From Candidatus Methanomethylophilaceae archaeon (GTDB lineage: Archaea > Thermoplasmatota > Thermoplasmata > Methanomassiliicoccales > Methanomethylophilaceae): a DNA stretch of 14,219 nucleotides. Under the pieces are notes generated by a model. That model was not told where the DNA came from. It searched no databases and saw only the letters and a list, made by a program, of their open reading frames with translations. Location: assembly GCA_007116915.1 (NCBI GenBank), contig SKHQ01000017.1:1-14219 (forward strand). The letters are read 5' to 3'. Shown piece by piece: positions 1 to 7,588 of this stretch (the first letter of the stretch is position 1; each line of letters opens with the position of its first letter). The position numbers and the translations under genes were made by a program.

Positions 1-88
1 GGCGCAGAGGGGGAGATTCGAACTCCCGAGGTGTCACCACCACCGGTTTTCAAGACCGGCGCCTTGGTCCAGGCTCAGCCACCTCTGC
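1..88 (-). tRNA. tRNA-Ser (anticodon UGA)
   Basis: Read on the minus strand from base 88, the sequence folds into a type II tRNA. The acceptor stem GCAGAGG (88-82) pairs with CCUCUGC (10-4). The anticodon stem CCGGU/ACCGG encloses the 7-nt loop CUUGAAA, with anticodon UGA at bases 52-50. A long variable arm and a T-loop with GUUCGAAUC follow. The discriminator base is G (base 3), as expected for archaeal serine tRNAs. Bases 2-1 supply CC of a probable encoded CCA whose last base lies outside the window. No intron interrupts the anticodon loop. It decodes UCA and possibly other UCN codons. Confidence 0.96.
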
Positions 89-110
89 TCAGCCATGGAA
101 AAGCGTCGCA

Positions 111-120
111 CTATATAATT
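111..120 (-). promoter_or_regulatory. TATA box for tRNA-Ser
   Basis: The minus strand reads AATTATATAG here, centred about 28 bases upstream of the tRNA 5' end at 88. That is the usual archaeal TATA-to-start distance. It lies directly after the pheT stop codon, so the tRNA has its own promoter and need not be processed from a pheT transcript. Confidence 0.7.
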
Positions 121-124
121 TACA

Positions 125-1759
125 CTAGTTCAATTTGGGGCCCAGGTCGAGTTCGAGGGCGGTAATCGGGTATCCTATCTCATAGGAGCCTATGACTGCA
201 GGAGACATCTCACCGAAATGACCTCTCTCCTCTCCATCGATTACTATGGACGCCACTCGTCCCGGTATGAACATGGGATGATCGCTGGCGACAAGCTCGT
301 AATCCAGGGACATCTCCCTCAACAGGGACTCGGCTGTCGACTTCATCTCAGTGAAACTGGCCTTTGAATGTACACACAAACCTGCCACATGACGGTGGGT
401 CTTGGTCCACTTCAACACGTCCCCTACCTCGAATATCCTCTGCGGCAGGTCACGGTGCTTGTTCCTTCTCAACACACGCATCATGCTTGGTATGAGATTG
501 GCCCTCATGCAGGTGTGATCCTCGCTGATGGGGTTGGTCACGCGGACCACCCTGCCCTCTTCCATACCCATTCGAGTGAATTCGTCGTGAGGGTTGCTCA
601 GAATAAGGGTTGTGACCTCGAAATATGAAAGGCCGATCATTATGTCACGGATACCGTCAGCAATGGAGGTGAACGGCATCTCTGAACCATAAGTCTGCAC
701 CGTTATGGGAGTGGAACCGAAGCGCTCGTACCCGTATGCCACAGCGACATCCTCCACAAGATCCACTGGATGAAGTAGGTCCAATCTTGTCGCGGGGGCT
801 TTAAGTTGTAAAGTATCCCCCGATACCTTGGAATCATAACCCATCCTCGACATGCAGTCCGACATCTCTTCGGGCGTGAGCTTGGTGCCTAAGAATTCGT
901 TGCAACGCGCCACGTCCAAAGTCAGGGCGACAGGCTCCAGGTCCGGCGTGATGCGGACCTCTTCCCCTTCCAACCTCACAGAAGCTATGCGACCGCCTCT
1001 TTCGGCGAGAGCGGTCACAAGGATGTTCATCGCCCCATCAACGGCCTTACGGTCGGTACCGGTCATATCGATGAGTAGGTTCCGGGTGTCATCTGTGACG
1101 GTTGTCAAGGTACCATTGATGATGGGTGGGAAGGAAAGGACTTGGGATTCAACATCGGTGATCAACGGATAGACCTGCATACCGTCCATCAGATGGGCGT
1201 ATTCCCTTCCTTTCTCATGGTTCTCCAGAATCTCACGCAGATTCCAGCTCTCCGCCTTACCCAAAGGTATGAATGAATGTGATTCGGGTTCGACACCGGC
1301 ATAGAGGAAGGGCGCTTTGATCTTGTCAAGATCGTGTACGCCTATGGCCACCTTGGCCCTTTTCCGACCGATGGTTATATGGAGCTTCTCCTGAACCTCC
1401 ATCAGTGAACGTATGAAGGCGTCATCGATATCGACGCCCCATACCACAGCGGCAGCGATCTCCGGCCTGACACTCTTGACGCTGGGGTCGACCTTCATGG
1501 TCAGACCGCTTTCCTCGACATCGTAATGCTTCAGCCCTTTTTCAAAACCCAGAAAAGCACGCAGCGCCCGGGCGACCCCTTCAACGCTGAAGAGATCGGG
1601 GCGGCTGGGGAAGAACTCCACTGACATCTCATCACCATCAGTGGTGTCCTGCATGTCAGCCCCCAGCATGGGGATCCGCTCTGTCAGGATGTCCTTAGGA
1701 ACTTCCTCACCGATCAAGCGGCATAGGTCCTGGTAGTTGAAATTGATGACTGGCATCAT
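125..1759 (-). CDS. pheT: Phenylalanyl-tRNA synthetase beta subunit
   Basis: PheT is the beta subunit of the cytosolic (alpha-beta)2 synthetase that charges tRNA-Phe. The 544 residues match the compact archaeal/eukaryal form, not the roughly 800-residue bacterial one. Recognisable blocks are the N-terminal SRPDLFSVEGVARALRAFL stretch (residues 52-70), a B3/B4 region around 95-260 with IGVHDLDKIK (139-148), a B5 domain around 275-345 containing RLDLLHPVDLVEDVAVAYGY (325-344), and a catalytic-like core with NPISEDHTCMRANLIPSMM (409-427). The start could be either of two consecutive ATGs. The first, at 1759, lies about 27 bases from a TATA-like box, which predicts a leaderless mRNA. pheS is not in the window, so the partner subunit is encoded elsewhere. 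hmgA lies 44 bp upstream on the same strand and may read through into it. The stop is TAG. The family call is secure. Confidence 0.97.
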   Translation of the reverse strand: MMPVINFNYQDLCRLIGEEVPKDILTERIPMLGADMQDTTDGDEMSVEFFPSRPDLFSVEGVARALRAFLGFEKGLKHYDVEESGLTMKVDPSVKSVRPEIAAAVVWGVDIDDAFIRSLMEVQEKLHITIGRKRAKVAIGVHDLDKIKAPFLYAGVEPESHSFIPLGKAESWNLREILENHEKGREYAHLMDGMQVYPLITDVESQVLSFPPIINGTLTTVTDDTRNLLIDMTGTDRKAVDGAMNILVTALAERGGRIASVRLEGEEVRITPDLEPVALTLDVARCNEFLGTKLTPEEMSDCMSRMGYDSKVSGDTLQLKAPATRLDLLHPVDLVEDVAVAYGYERFGSTPITVQTYGSEMPFTSIADGIRDIMIGLSYFEVTTLILSNPHDEFTRMGMEEGRVVRVTNPISEDHTCMRANLIPSMMRVLRRNKHRDLPQRIFEVGDVLKWTKTHRHVAGLCVHSKASFTEMKSTAESLLREMSLDYELVASDHPMFIPGRVASIVIDGEERGHFGEMSPAVIGSYEIGYPITALELDLGPKLN

Positions 1760-1763
1760 TCAT

Positions 1764-1779
1764 CGGATTGCACAATCCG
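1764..1779. promoter_or_regulatory. Palindromic operator-like site upstream of pheT
   Basis: CGGATTGCACAATCCG is a 16-bp inverted repeat with seven paired positions on each side of a CA centre. It fills the space between the pheT TATA-like box (1780-1793) and the start codon (1759). If the mRNA is leaderless, the site covers about -5 to -20 from the transcription start, where a bound repressor would block the polymerase. With only 2 nt between the arms it is a poor RNA hairpin, so a DNA-binding site is the better reading. The binding protein is unknown. Confidence 0.45.
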
Positions 1780-1793
1780 TTATTAAATATATC
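1780..1793 (-). promoter_or_regulatory. TATA box for pheT
   Basis: The minus strand reads GGATATATTTAATA here, an A/T-rich box centred about 27 bases upstream of the pheT ATG at 1759. The spacing predicts transcription starting at or next to the start codon. It gives pheT a promoter separate from hmgA. Confidence 0.6.
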
Positions 1794-1803
1794 CACCGGG
1801 GAC

Positions 1804-2961
1804 TCAACGACCCAACTCGGCGTGGGCCTTGCCCAGATGACCTGCCGACTGAGCTCCCAAGGTAGACAACTCACCGGCCAGAACTGCCACGGCCATTATC
1901 TCCGCCAGTTTCAAGGCCTTCCCTTCACCGCGACAATCCATGATGTCCAAAGCCTCGGACTGTGTGGGTAATTTGGTTCCACCTCCGACACTACCCACCT
2001 CCAGGGCGGGGATGCGGACGGATATATACAGGTCGTCGTCCACTTTCTCACAGAGGGTGGACGTCATGCTTCCCTCGACGACCTGGGCCGGGTCTTGACC
2101 GGTGGCTATGTACATCGCCGCCAGCATGTTGGCCACATGGGCGTTCTGTCCCAGCGCTCCGGCCATGGCGCTTCCTACCAGGTTCTTACGGTAATTTGTC
2201 TCCACGATGGAATCAACGGACGCCTTGGTGCGCTCCTCTATCTCGGCACCGGGTATGATGCAGTCAGCTATGACCGTCTTGCCACGTCCGGAGATCATGT
2301 TCATGGCTGCGGGCTTCTTGTCGGTGCACATGTTTCCCGAAACGGAAATCATCACCGCCCCGGTGTTCTCCTCTATCACCCGGGATGCTGCCTCAGTGGC
2401 GATGGTGCACATGTTCATTCCCATGGCGTCCGCAGTGTGGTAAGAGAAACGGAGGAAGAGGTTCCTACCGTTGGGGAACGCTTCGATTCCCAGAAGCTTG
2501 CCACGACGGGTGGTGGATTCGGCTGCATCCTTCAAGGACTCTATGTTCTCACCTATCCAGTCTATAACATCCATGGCATGAATCACACCATCGACGCGGA
2601 ACACTGGCGCCCTCGTCATATTGTCACCGATGACCCTGACGTTAGCACCCCCGCCGGAGTTCAGCAAAGAGCATCCACGGTTCACAGATGCTATCAAGGC
2701 CCCTTCGGTGGTAGCCATCGGGACTAGGAATTCACCTTCTGCATATTCACCGTTAACCATCACGGGACCCACATATCCCAAAGGTATCTGGGTGCAGCCT
2801 ATCATGTTCTCGATGTTGGACTTGGCGCCTTCAGGTTCGATGGTATATCCGGCCACCGAATCGAGGCGGGCGGAACTGAAATCCTCGACGGCCTTGCGCC
2901 TCTCATCAACATCATCGCGGGAATATCCCCTGTTCTTCAGTCCCTGGCCCATATCGATCAT
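1804..2961 (-). CDS. hmgA: 3-hydroxy-3-methylglutaryl-CoA reductase (class I)
   Basis: The enzyme reduces HMG-CoA to mevalonate with NADPH, the committed step toward the isoprenoid chains of archaeal membrane lipids. Counting from the ATG at 2961 (385 residues), the class I signatures are ENMIG..IPLGYVGPV (51-67), VPMATTEG with catalytic Glu86, DAMGMN (178-183, nucleotide binding), CTDKKPAAMN with catalytic Lys215, GQD with Asp290, and the C-terminal GHLGKAHAELGR with catalytic His380. The class II (bacterial-type) sequence pattern is absent. The open frame continues upstream to an ATG at 3033, but those 24 residues look unlike the family. A TATA-like box at 2981-2990 sits the right distance from 2961 for a leaderless message, so I start here. 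There are no membrane segments and the enzyme should be soluble. Upstream it is divergent from a histidine kinase, and pheT follows it. Confidence 0.96.
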   Translation of the reverse strand: MIDMGQGLKNRGYSRDDVDERRKAVEDFSSARLDSVAGYTIEPEGAKSNIENMIGCTQIPLGYVGPVMVNGEYAEGEFLVPMATTEGALIASVNRGCSLLNSGGGANVRVIGDNMTRAPVFRVDGVIHAMDVIDWIGENIESLKDAAESTTRRGKLLGIEAFPNGRNLFLRFSYHTADAMGMNMCTIATEAASRVIEENTGAVMISVSGNMCTDKKPAAMNMISGRGKTVIADCIIPGAEIEERTKASVDSIVETNYRKNLVGSAMAGALGQNAHVANMLAAMYIATGQDPAQVVEGSMTSTLCEKVDDDLYISVRIPALEVGSVGGGTKLPTQSEALDIMDCRGEGKALKLAEIMAVAVLAGELSTLGAQSAGHLGKAHAELGR

Positions 2962-2980
2962 CCGTCCATCCCCTCGAGAA

Positions 2981-2990
2981 TAGATAAAAG
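2981..2990 (-). promoter_or_regulatory. TATA box for hmgA
   Basis: The minus strand reads CTTTTATCTA, centred about 25 bases upstream of the ATG at 2961. This spacing is the main reason for preferring that start over the in-frame ATG at 3033, because transcription from here would begin downstream of 3033. Confidence 0.6.
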
Positions 2991-3059
2991 TTACCACATG
3001 GACCAGTAAAGTCGTCTTGTCCGCCTGACGCATTAACTGGATAATAATTTAGACGAAAT

Positions 3060-3069
3060 CGATATAAGC
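3060..3069 (+). promoter_or_regulatory. TATA box for the 7TM histidine kinase
   Basis: CGATATAAGC is centred about 33 bases before the ATG at 3098, predicting a transcription start near 3091 and a leader of only about 7 nt. No Shine-Dalgarno motif is visible before the start. The A/T-rich stretch at 3041-3052 is a weaker alternative. Confidence 0.5.
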
Positions 3070-3097
3070 TCATGATGCTTAACCGAACACGGGTTTG

Positions 3098-4795
3098 ATG
3101 AGTTTGGTCGGTATAGGCTTTTTATCAGCAGCGTCGCTGGTCTGGCTCATCGCCTGTCTTGCCATACTATATGCGGCTTTGAGTAAAAGATGGGGGCGAC
3201 CTCATGAGTTGGTACAATATATGGCCATACTTCTGGTCATTTCATTCGTGGCATATCTTATGATGGTTTTCTCCGACCTTTCTTCGGTCAAAGAGATAAT
3301 GTACAGATTGCTGGACGGTATCGGTTACGCCTTCGTTTTCTTGGCTTTGTTAATAGCTATCGACTACTCGCAGAGACCGAACAGATGGGAAGTTGGGAGA
3401 ATCCGACTCCTGCAGGGCATAGCTTTGCTGGTGGTTGCTATCGCCGTAATCAACCCCTTTGGCGCCTACATATCTGAATATTCGATAATCGATGACGGAT
3501 ACTCTTACGTGATACCGGAGATGGGATGGTTGGCAGCGGCCCTCATCCTGTTCGCCCTGGTCTGTTCCCTTTTCACCATCATACTCCCCTTCCAGGCTTT
3601 CACATCATCCAGGAGTAGATACCACGAGACGCTGACCCTGATAAGCGCTGGTGGTTTCATCCTCCTCTTAGGCTCATTCTACCTTAATTTCGACATAATC
3701 AACGGGGACCCTCTATTCGTCAGCCTGTCCTTGTACACTGTTTTCCTGATAATCGTATTCATGGCGTCGATACGTCTGAACATCCACAACTATGACCCCT
3801 GTATATGCAGCACGGGACTGGATGAGATGATGGATGTGATCGTCGCAATCGATCCTGAAGGAAGGGTGGCATATGCGAACCTCCCTGCGGAAAGACTGTT
3901 CGCATCGTGTTTCGAGAAGATACGTGGCAGTCGGATGGAGGATGTCCTCCCTCCGGAATGTCTTGAAGCCATGGGACACGACCATATTAGTGAATTCGTT
4001 AAGTTGGAGAGTGACGGTCAGCTCAGGACTTTTAGCGTCATAAGGTTCCCATTGCGTGGTAACGGCGGTAGAGAGCTGGGTACCGCCTTCATGCTCCGAG
4101 AGGTCACCGATGTCATTCATTACCACGACTCAGTGAGGATAGCATTGGATAAGTTGGAGTTGCTCAACAGCATAAGCCGTCACGACATGTTGAACCATAT
4201 GACGGTGATACACGGCTATGCGGAACTGGCAATGGCCGTTAATGATGAAGATAAGCGGATGAAGTATCTTGATAAGATCCTGGATGGTTGTTTGAAGGCC
4301 GAAGGGATTGTAAATTTCAACCGCAGCTATAAGGGGCTGGGGACCTCGTTGGATTGGATAAATCTGCGGGATGTGTTTGAGAGTGCATTGACCGAAGCGG
4401 ATATCCATCAAAAAATGGACATTTCCATGGACGTCGAGAATGTGGATGTCTACGCCGACGCTCTGATAAGCAGGGCGATCTACAATATAATCCATAACGC
4501 TCGCTCACATGCCGATGGTGCAAGACATATCACCATAAAGACCGGCTGGTTCGATTCCAATGATGAATATTTCGTGATTATAGAGGATGATGGATCCGGG
4601 ATACCATTCGATGAGAAGGAACTCATCTTCCGCAACGGTTATGGAAGGACAAGCGGTTTCGGACTCTTCCTTACGAAAGAGATACTTGAGATCTCCAAGG
4701 CGAGGATATGGGAAGAAGGTACCGATGGTGCTCGCTTCGTCATAAGCTTCCCCAGAGGAAATGTCCGTAATCAAAATCGGGACACTATTTATTAG
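3098..4795 (+). CDS. Seven-TM PAS sensor histidine kinase (orphan)
   Basis: This is a membrane-bound sensor kinase. Counting from the ATG at 3098 (565 residues; a TTG directly before it is an alternative start), the first 230 residues hold seven hydrophobic segments near 6-28, 39-59, 71-90, 104-124, 143-165, 179-199 and 207-226. This resembles the 7TM input module of some archaeal and bacterial kinases. A PAS domain follows (about 240-340; DVIVAIDPEGRVAYAN). The phosphoacceptor box SISRHDMLNHMTVIHGYAEL (358-377) places the likely phosphorylated His at 362. The ATPase domain shows the N box (IIHNARSH, Asn467), the G1 box EDDGSGIP (496-503) and a second glycine box, TSGFGLFLTKEI (518-529). No receiver or response regulator is nearby, so the partner is unknown. 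A short CIC motif (235-237) lies between the membrane region and the PAS domain. The stop TAG is in frame with, and directly followed by, an ATG of the next frame. Confidence 0.93.
   Translation: MSLVGIGFLSAASLVWLIACLAILYAALSKRWGRPHELVQYMAILLVISFVAYLMMVFSDLSSVKEIMYRLLDGIGYAFVFLALLIAIDYSQRPNRWEVGRIRLLQGIALLVVAIAVINPFGAYISEYSIIDDGYSYVIPEMGWLAAALILFALVCSLFTIILPFQAFTSSRSRYHETLTLISAGGFILLLGSFYLNFDIINGDPLFVSLSLYTVFLIIVFMASIRLNIHNYDPCICSTGLDEMMDVIVAIDPEGRVAYANLPAERLFASCFEKIRGSRMEDVLPPECLEAMGHDHISEFVKLESDGQLRTFSVIRFPLRGNGGRELGTAFMLREVTDVIHYHDSVRIALDKLELLNSISRHDMLNHMTVIHGYAELAMAVNDEDKRMKYLDKILDGCLKAEGIVNFNRSYKGLGTSLDWINLRDVFESALTEADIHQKMDISMDVENVDVYADALISRAIYNIIHNARSHADGARHITIKTGWFDSNDEYFVIIEDDGSGIPFDEKELIFRNGYGRTSGFGLFLTKEILEISKARIWEEGTDGARFVISFPRGNVRNQNRDTIY
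4786..4794 (+). promoter_or_regulatory. TATA-like box overlapping the kinase stop
   Basis: TATTTATTA covers the last codons of the kinase gene and two bases of its stop. Its centre (4790) is 27 bases before the ATG at 4817, matching the spacing seen at hmgA and pheT. It could drive a leaderless transcript of the a,c-diamide synthase gene. The motif is also simply the coding sequence for the kinase C-terminus, so it may be coincidental. Confidence 0.4.
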
Positions 4796-4816
4796 ATGGA
4801 TGAATTATCCAACCTC

Positions 4817-6181
4817 ATGAAGGCACCGCGCGTCCTCATAGCCGGCGAGCGTTCGGGAATAGGTAAGTCAACGGTCACTGTCGGAATCCTGTTAGCTCTC
4901 AAGGAGATGGGTTTGGACCCTCAGCCATACAAGTCAGGACCGGACTTCCTGGATCCCATGCACCACGACATGATGTTGGATCGGAAATGTCGAAATCTTG
5001 ACACGTGGATGTTCCCTGAGGCCGTTATGGGGCTTTTCCAGAAGTCCTGCGTCGGCTCTGGCGTCTCTGTGATCGAAGGCGTCATGGGTATGTACGATGG
5101 TGTCGACGGACGGAGCGAGGAAGGAAGCAGCGCCCATTTGTCGAAGGTGTTGGATGCTCCGATAATTTTGGTAACCGATGCGTCGGGATCCGCGCGTAGT
5201 GTCGGTGCGGTCGTGGAGGGTTTCAAACGCTACGACCCTGATGTGAATATCGGCGGAGTGATCGCAAACAAGGTTGGCTCCAAGAACCACGAGTCCATGG
5301 TGAAGGACTCCATAAGAGACGTGCCTTTCATCGGTGGCCTTCCCCGCAGTGAGGCCATAGGCCTGAAGAGTAGGCATCTGGGACTGGTACCTGCGAAGGA
5401 ACAGTTCTCTGAAGGACGTTACGATGCTATCAGAAACTTGATCGAAGACAATCTGGATATGGATCTTCTCGTTGAAATCGCCAGATCGGCTCCTGATCTC
5501 GAAGTAATTGGTGATAACGGGATATTCGGCGACCGGGCTGCGACGGTCAGACTGGGAGTCGCCAGGGATGATGCATTCAATTTTTACTACCAGGACAATC
5601 TGGACATACTAATTAGCCGTGGGGCGGAGATCGTGGAGTTCTCGCCGTTGAAAGACCCTTTGCCCGATGTCGATGGTCTGTACTTCGGCGGTGGGTTCCC
5701 GGAGTTGTTCGCTCAAGACCTTGCTGACAATGACGGACTGATGAATGAGATAAGGGAGTGCTCATCTGCAGGCATGCCGATATACGCCGAATGCGGCGGC
5801 ATGATGTATCTGACCAAAGGAATGTCTGACCTGGAAGGACGGAAACATACCATGTGTGGAATATTCGATGCCGAGGTCAGCATGACGACCAAACTACAAG
5901 CCTTGAGCTATGTGCAGGTCGATGTCCAGAAGAAAGGCCCTATGGCATCCGTGGGAGATTCTTTCCGCGGACATGAGTTCCATTACTCCCACGTGAATAG
6001 AGTGGGGGATGTGAGTTTCTCATACCACATGGCTAGAGGACGAGGCATCAAGGACGGTATGGACGGTATGATCGAGAACAACACACTGGCTTCGTATACC
6101 CATCTCCATCTCGGCAACCGTCCGTCAATGGCCTCGAACCTGGTGGATGGGATGGAAATCTTCAAATCAGGTCACCGATGA
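4817..6181 (+). CDS. cfbB: Cobyrinate / Ni-sirohydrochlorin a,c-diamide synthase
   Basis: This is an ATP-dependent glutamine amidotransferase of the CobB/CbiA/CfbB family, which amidates the a and c acetate side chains of a tetrapyrrole. In methanogens the substrate is Ni-sirohydrochlorin (coenzyme F430); in cobamide makers it is cobyrinate or hydrogenobyrinate. The sequence alone cannot separate these, so the symbol is provisional. Counted from 4817 (454 residues), it shows a P-loop (GERSGIGKST, 10-19), KSGPDFLDP (39-47), EGVMGMYDG (87-95), and the amidotransferase half with GGGFPELFA (291-299), YAECGGMMYL (nucleophile Cys326) and a C-terminal THLHLGN with the probable catalytic His. An in-frame ATG at 4796 abuts the kinase stop. 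I prefer 4817 because the family normally begins just before the P-loop strand and because a TATA-like box lies 27 bases upstream. Its 3' end overlaps the convergent viaA-like gene by 20 bp. Confidence 0.92.
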   Translation: MKAPRVLIAGERSGIGKSTVTVGILLALKEMGLDPQPYKSGPDFLDPMHHDMMLDRKCRNLDTWMFPEAVMGLFQKSCVGSGVSVIEGVMGMYDGVDGRSEEGSSAHLSKVLDAPIILVTDASGSARSVGAVVEGFKRYDPDVNIGGVIANKVGSKNHESMVKDSIRDVPFIGGLPRSEAIGLKSRHLGLVPAKEQFSEGRYDAIRNLIEDNLDMDLLVEIARSAPDLEVIGDNGIFGDRAATVRLGVARDDAFNFYYQDNLDILISRGAEIVEFSPLKDPLPDVDGLYFGGGFPELFAQDLADNDGLMNEIRECSSAGMPIYAECGGMMYLTKGMSDLEGRKHTMCGIFDAEVSMTTKLQALSYVQVDVQKKGPMASVGDSFRGHEFHYSHVNRVGDVSFSYHMARGRGIKDGMDGMIENNTLASYTHLHLGNRPSMASNLVDGMEIFKSGHR

Positions 6182-7586
6182 GGCGGCCGTACTCCCCGCC
6201 TTTCTCCTCGATCGCCTTCTCGTCAAGGATGTAGACGTGGTCGGATATCTCGCGTAGGCCGCCGGCGTTGTCATTGTTGATGATGATCGAGTACACCCGG
6301 ACGTCATTGGCACTCTTGAGGACACTCCATTCATCCATATGGGCCGGATCGTTGAGGACTGAATAACCGTCAGAGACGAACATCAGGTCCGCACCCTGCC
6401 ATTCCCCTTCCCTTAATGAACGGAGACCTTCACGCAGGGCTATGTTGAAATCGGTTCCTCCGCCGAAACTGTAGGAAAGGAAATCGAGGAACTCCTTGCC
6501 CATCTTCTTCCGGTCGGTAAGGCTTATCTCAGTGGCCTTTGTGGAGAATAGGATGACCTTAACATCCCGGTTCTCAGGTATCATCCTCCTCACTATCGCC
6601 AACACCACCGCCTTGGCGATCACCTCCGGCTCACCGAACATTGAACCCGAGGTGTCGACAAGGGCGATCACCGGCCCCTTCCGCCGGTTCTGCGGAGGTC
6701 CGGATACCTGGTCTCGTCCACGGAGGTGATAGGTCATCAGTTTGCTCTCGGTGAATTTCGCATAGAACACCGGTTCAAGGTCCACATCGATGAGGTTCAT
6801 GAGTTCACTGGGCAGCATACGGTGGATGTCACTGCTCAATCTAAGGCTATGGAATTCGGAATGACCGGTGCTCTTGGCCTCCCTCTTCCTACCCAGTTCG
6901 GACTCCATCCTTCCAATTATGTCCACTATCCTCTGCAGATCCTCGTTCCTCTTCACCAGATCGGCATAGTCCTCCAGATTGCCAAGGAACTCCCGGTGGA
7001 GTTCGCGCACGGTGTAATCGAAACCCTTGCCGGGAAACAGCATGCTGAGGAGCTCCATCACTTTGATGTCGGCCTGGAGATTGATGTTGATCTCCGAAAG
7101 TTTCCCCTTGAGGGAATCGCGCATGATCTCGTCGAAGATGGCCTGACTGGGATCGACATTCTCCTTCTCATCCTCATCCACCTCCTCGTCCCACAACTGG
7201 TCCTGGGCCTTGAACAACCTGTCCACCTCCTCCGGGAGAGCGGTCCTTAGATCCAGGTTTCCCTCCAGAACATCGAAAACGTATGGAAGGAACATCCTCA
7301 TGATCACTATCGGCATCAGGTCGTTGCGGGCGGCGATCTCCTTCAATCTCTGCCATCTCTCTGATGAACGCAGAGAGACCAGGAGGTTGAGGAGAATCCC
7401 ATAGTCGTCTATGAAGGCGCGATGGTCCTTTATCTCATGCTCACCGAGGAGTTCCTCGGCCGATATCAGTGCGATCTCATCACGCCTCTTCCTCGGTATA
7501 CGACGAGGATAGGAGATTATGTCCCGGATCTCTTGGGCTTCGATCAGGGCTGATGCACTGACCCTCAGACCTCCATCGTATTCCAT
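6162..7586 (-). CDS. viaA: ViaA-like von Willebrand factor A domain protein
   Basis: The 474-residue soluble protein has a helical N-terminal half (about 1-290; an acidic run DEEVDEDEKEN at 133-143) and a C-terminal VWA domain (about 304-474). The metal-ion-dependent adhesion site is complete: DTSGSM (311-316), Thr378 in GGGTD, and Asp406 in VSDG. Length and domain order match Escherichia coli ViaA (about 480 residues), the partner of the AAA+ ATPase RavA. The gene begins 2 nt after the stop of the RavA-like gene, so the two are surely co-transcribed. In enterobacteria RavA-ViaA has been linked to respiratory complexes and aminoglycoside sensitivity; the archaeal role is unknown. The name rests on the partner and architecture. 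The N-terminal half was not matched residue by residue, so a more general MoxR-associated VWA protein remains possible. Confidence 0.85.
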   Translation of the reverse strand: MEYDGGLRVSASALIEAQEIRDIISYPRRIPRKRRDEIALISAEELLGEHEIKDHRAFIDDYGILLNLLVSLRSSERWQRLKEIAARNDLMPIVIMRMFLPYVFDVLEGNLDLRTALPEEVDRLFKAQDQLWDEEVDEDEKENVDPSQAIFDEIMRDSLKGKLSEININLQADIKVMELLSMLFPGKGFDYTVRELHREFLGNLEDYADLVKRNEDLQRIVDIIGRMESELGRKREAKSTGHSEFHSLRLSSDIHRMLPSELMNLIDVDLEPVFYAKFTESKLMTYHLRGRDQVSGPPQNRRKGPVIALVDTSGSMFGEPEVIAKAVVLAIVRRMIPENRDVKVILFSTKATEISLTDRKKMGKEFLDFLSYSFGGGTDFNIALREGLRSLREGEWQGADLMFVSDGYSVLNDPAHMDEWSVLKSANDVRVYSIIINNDNAGGLREISDHVYILDEKAIEEKGGEYGRLIGDLI

Positions 7587-7588
7587 GG

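Noticed and set aside
89..127. Possible amber read-through of the pheT TAG
   Set aside because: The extension would add only about a dozen unrelated codons through the tRNA-Ser TATA box before a TGA, and the protein already ends where the family ends.
1764..1779. The pheT-upstream palindrome as a terminator for hmgA
   Set aside because: The two arms leave a 2-nt loop, no T-run follows, and the element sits inside the pheT promoter.
2095..2727. A 210-codon open frame on the plus strand inside hmgA
   Set aside because: It lies wholly antisense to a gene with intact family motifs, its translation resembles no known protein, and such frames arise from codon bias in G+C-rich genes.
6726..7250. 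A 174-codon plus-strand frame inside the viaA-like gene
   Set aside because: It is antisense to a well-supported gene with no promoter or recognisable motif, and is a shadow frame.
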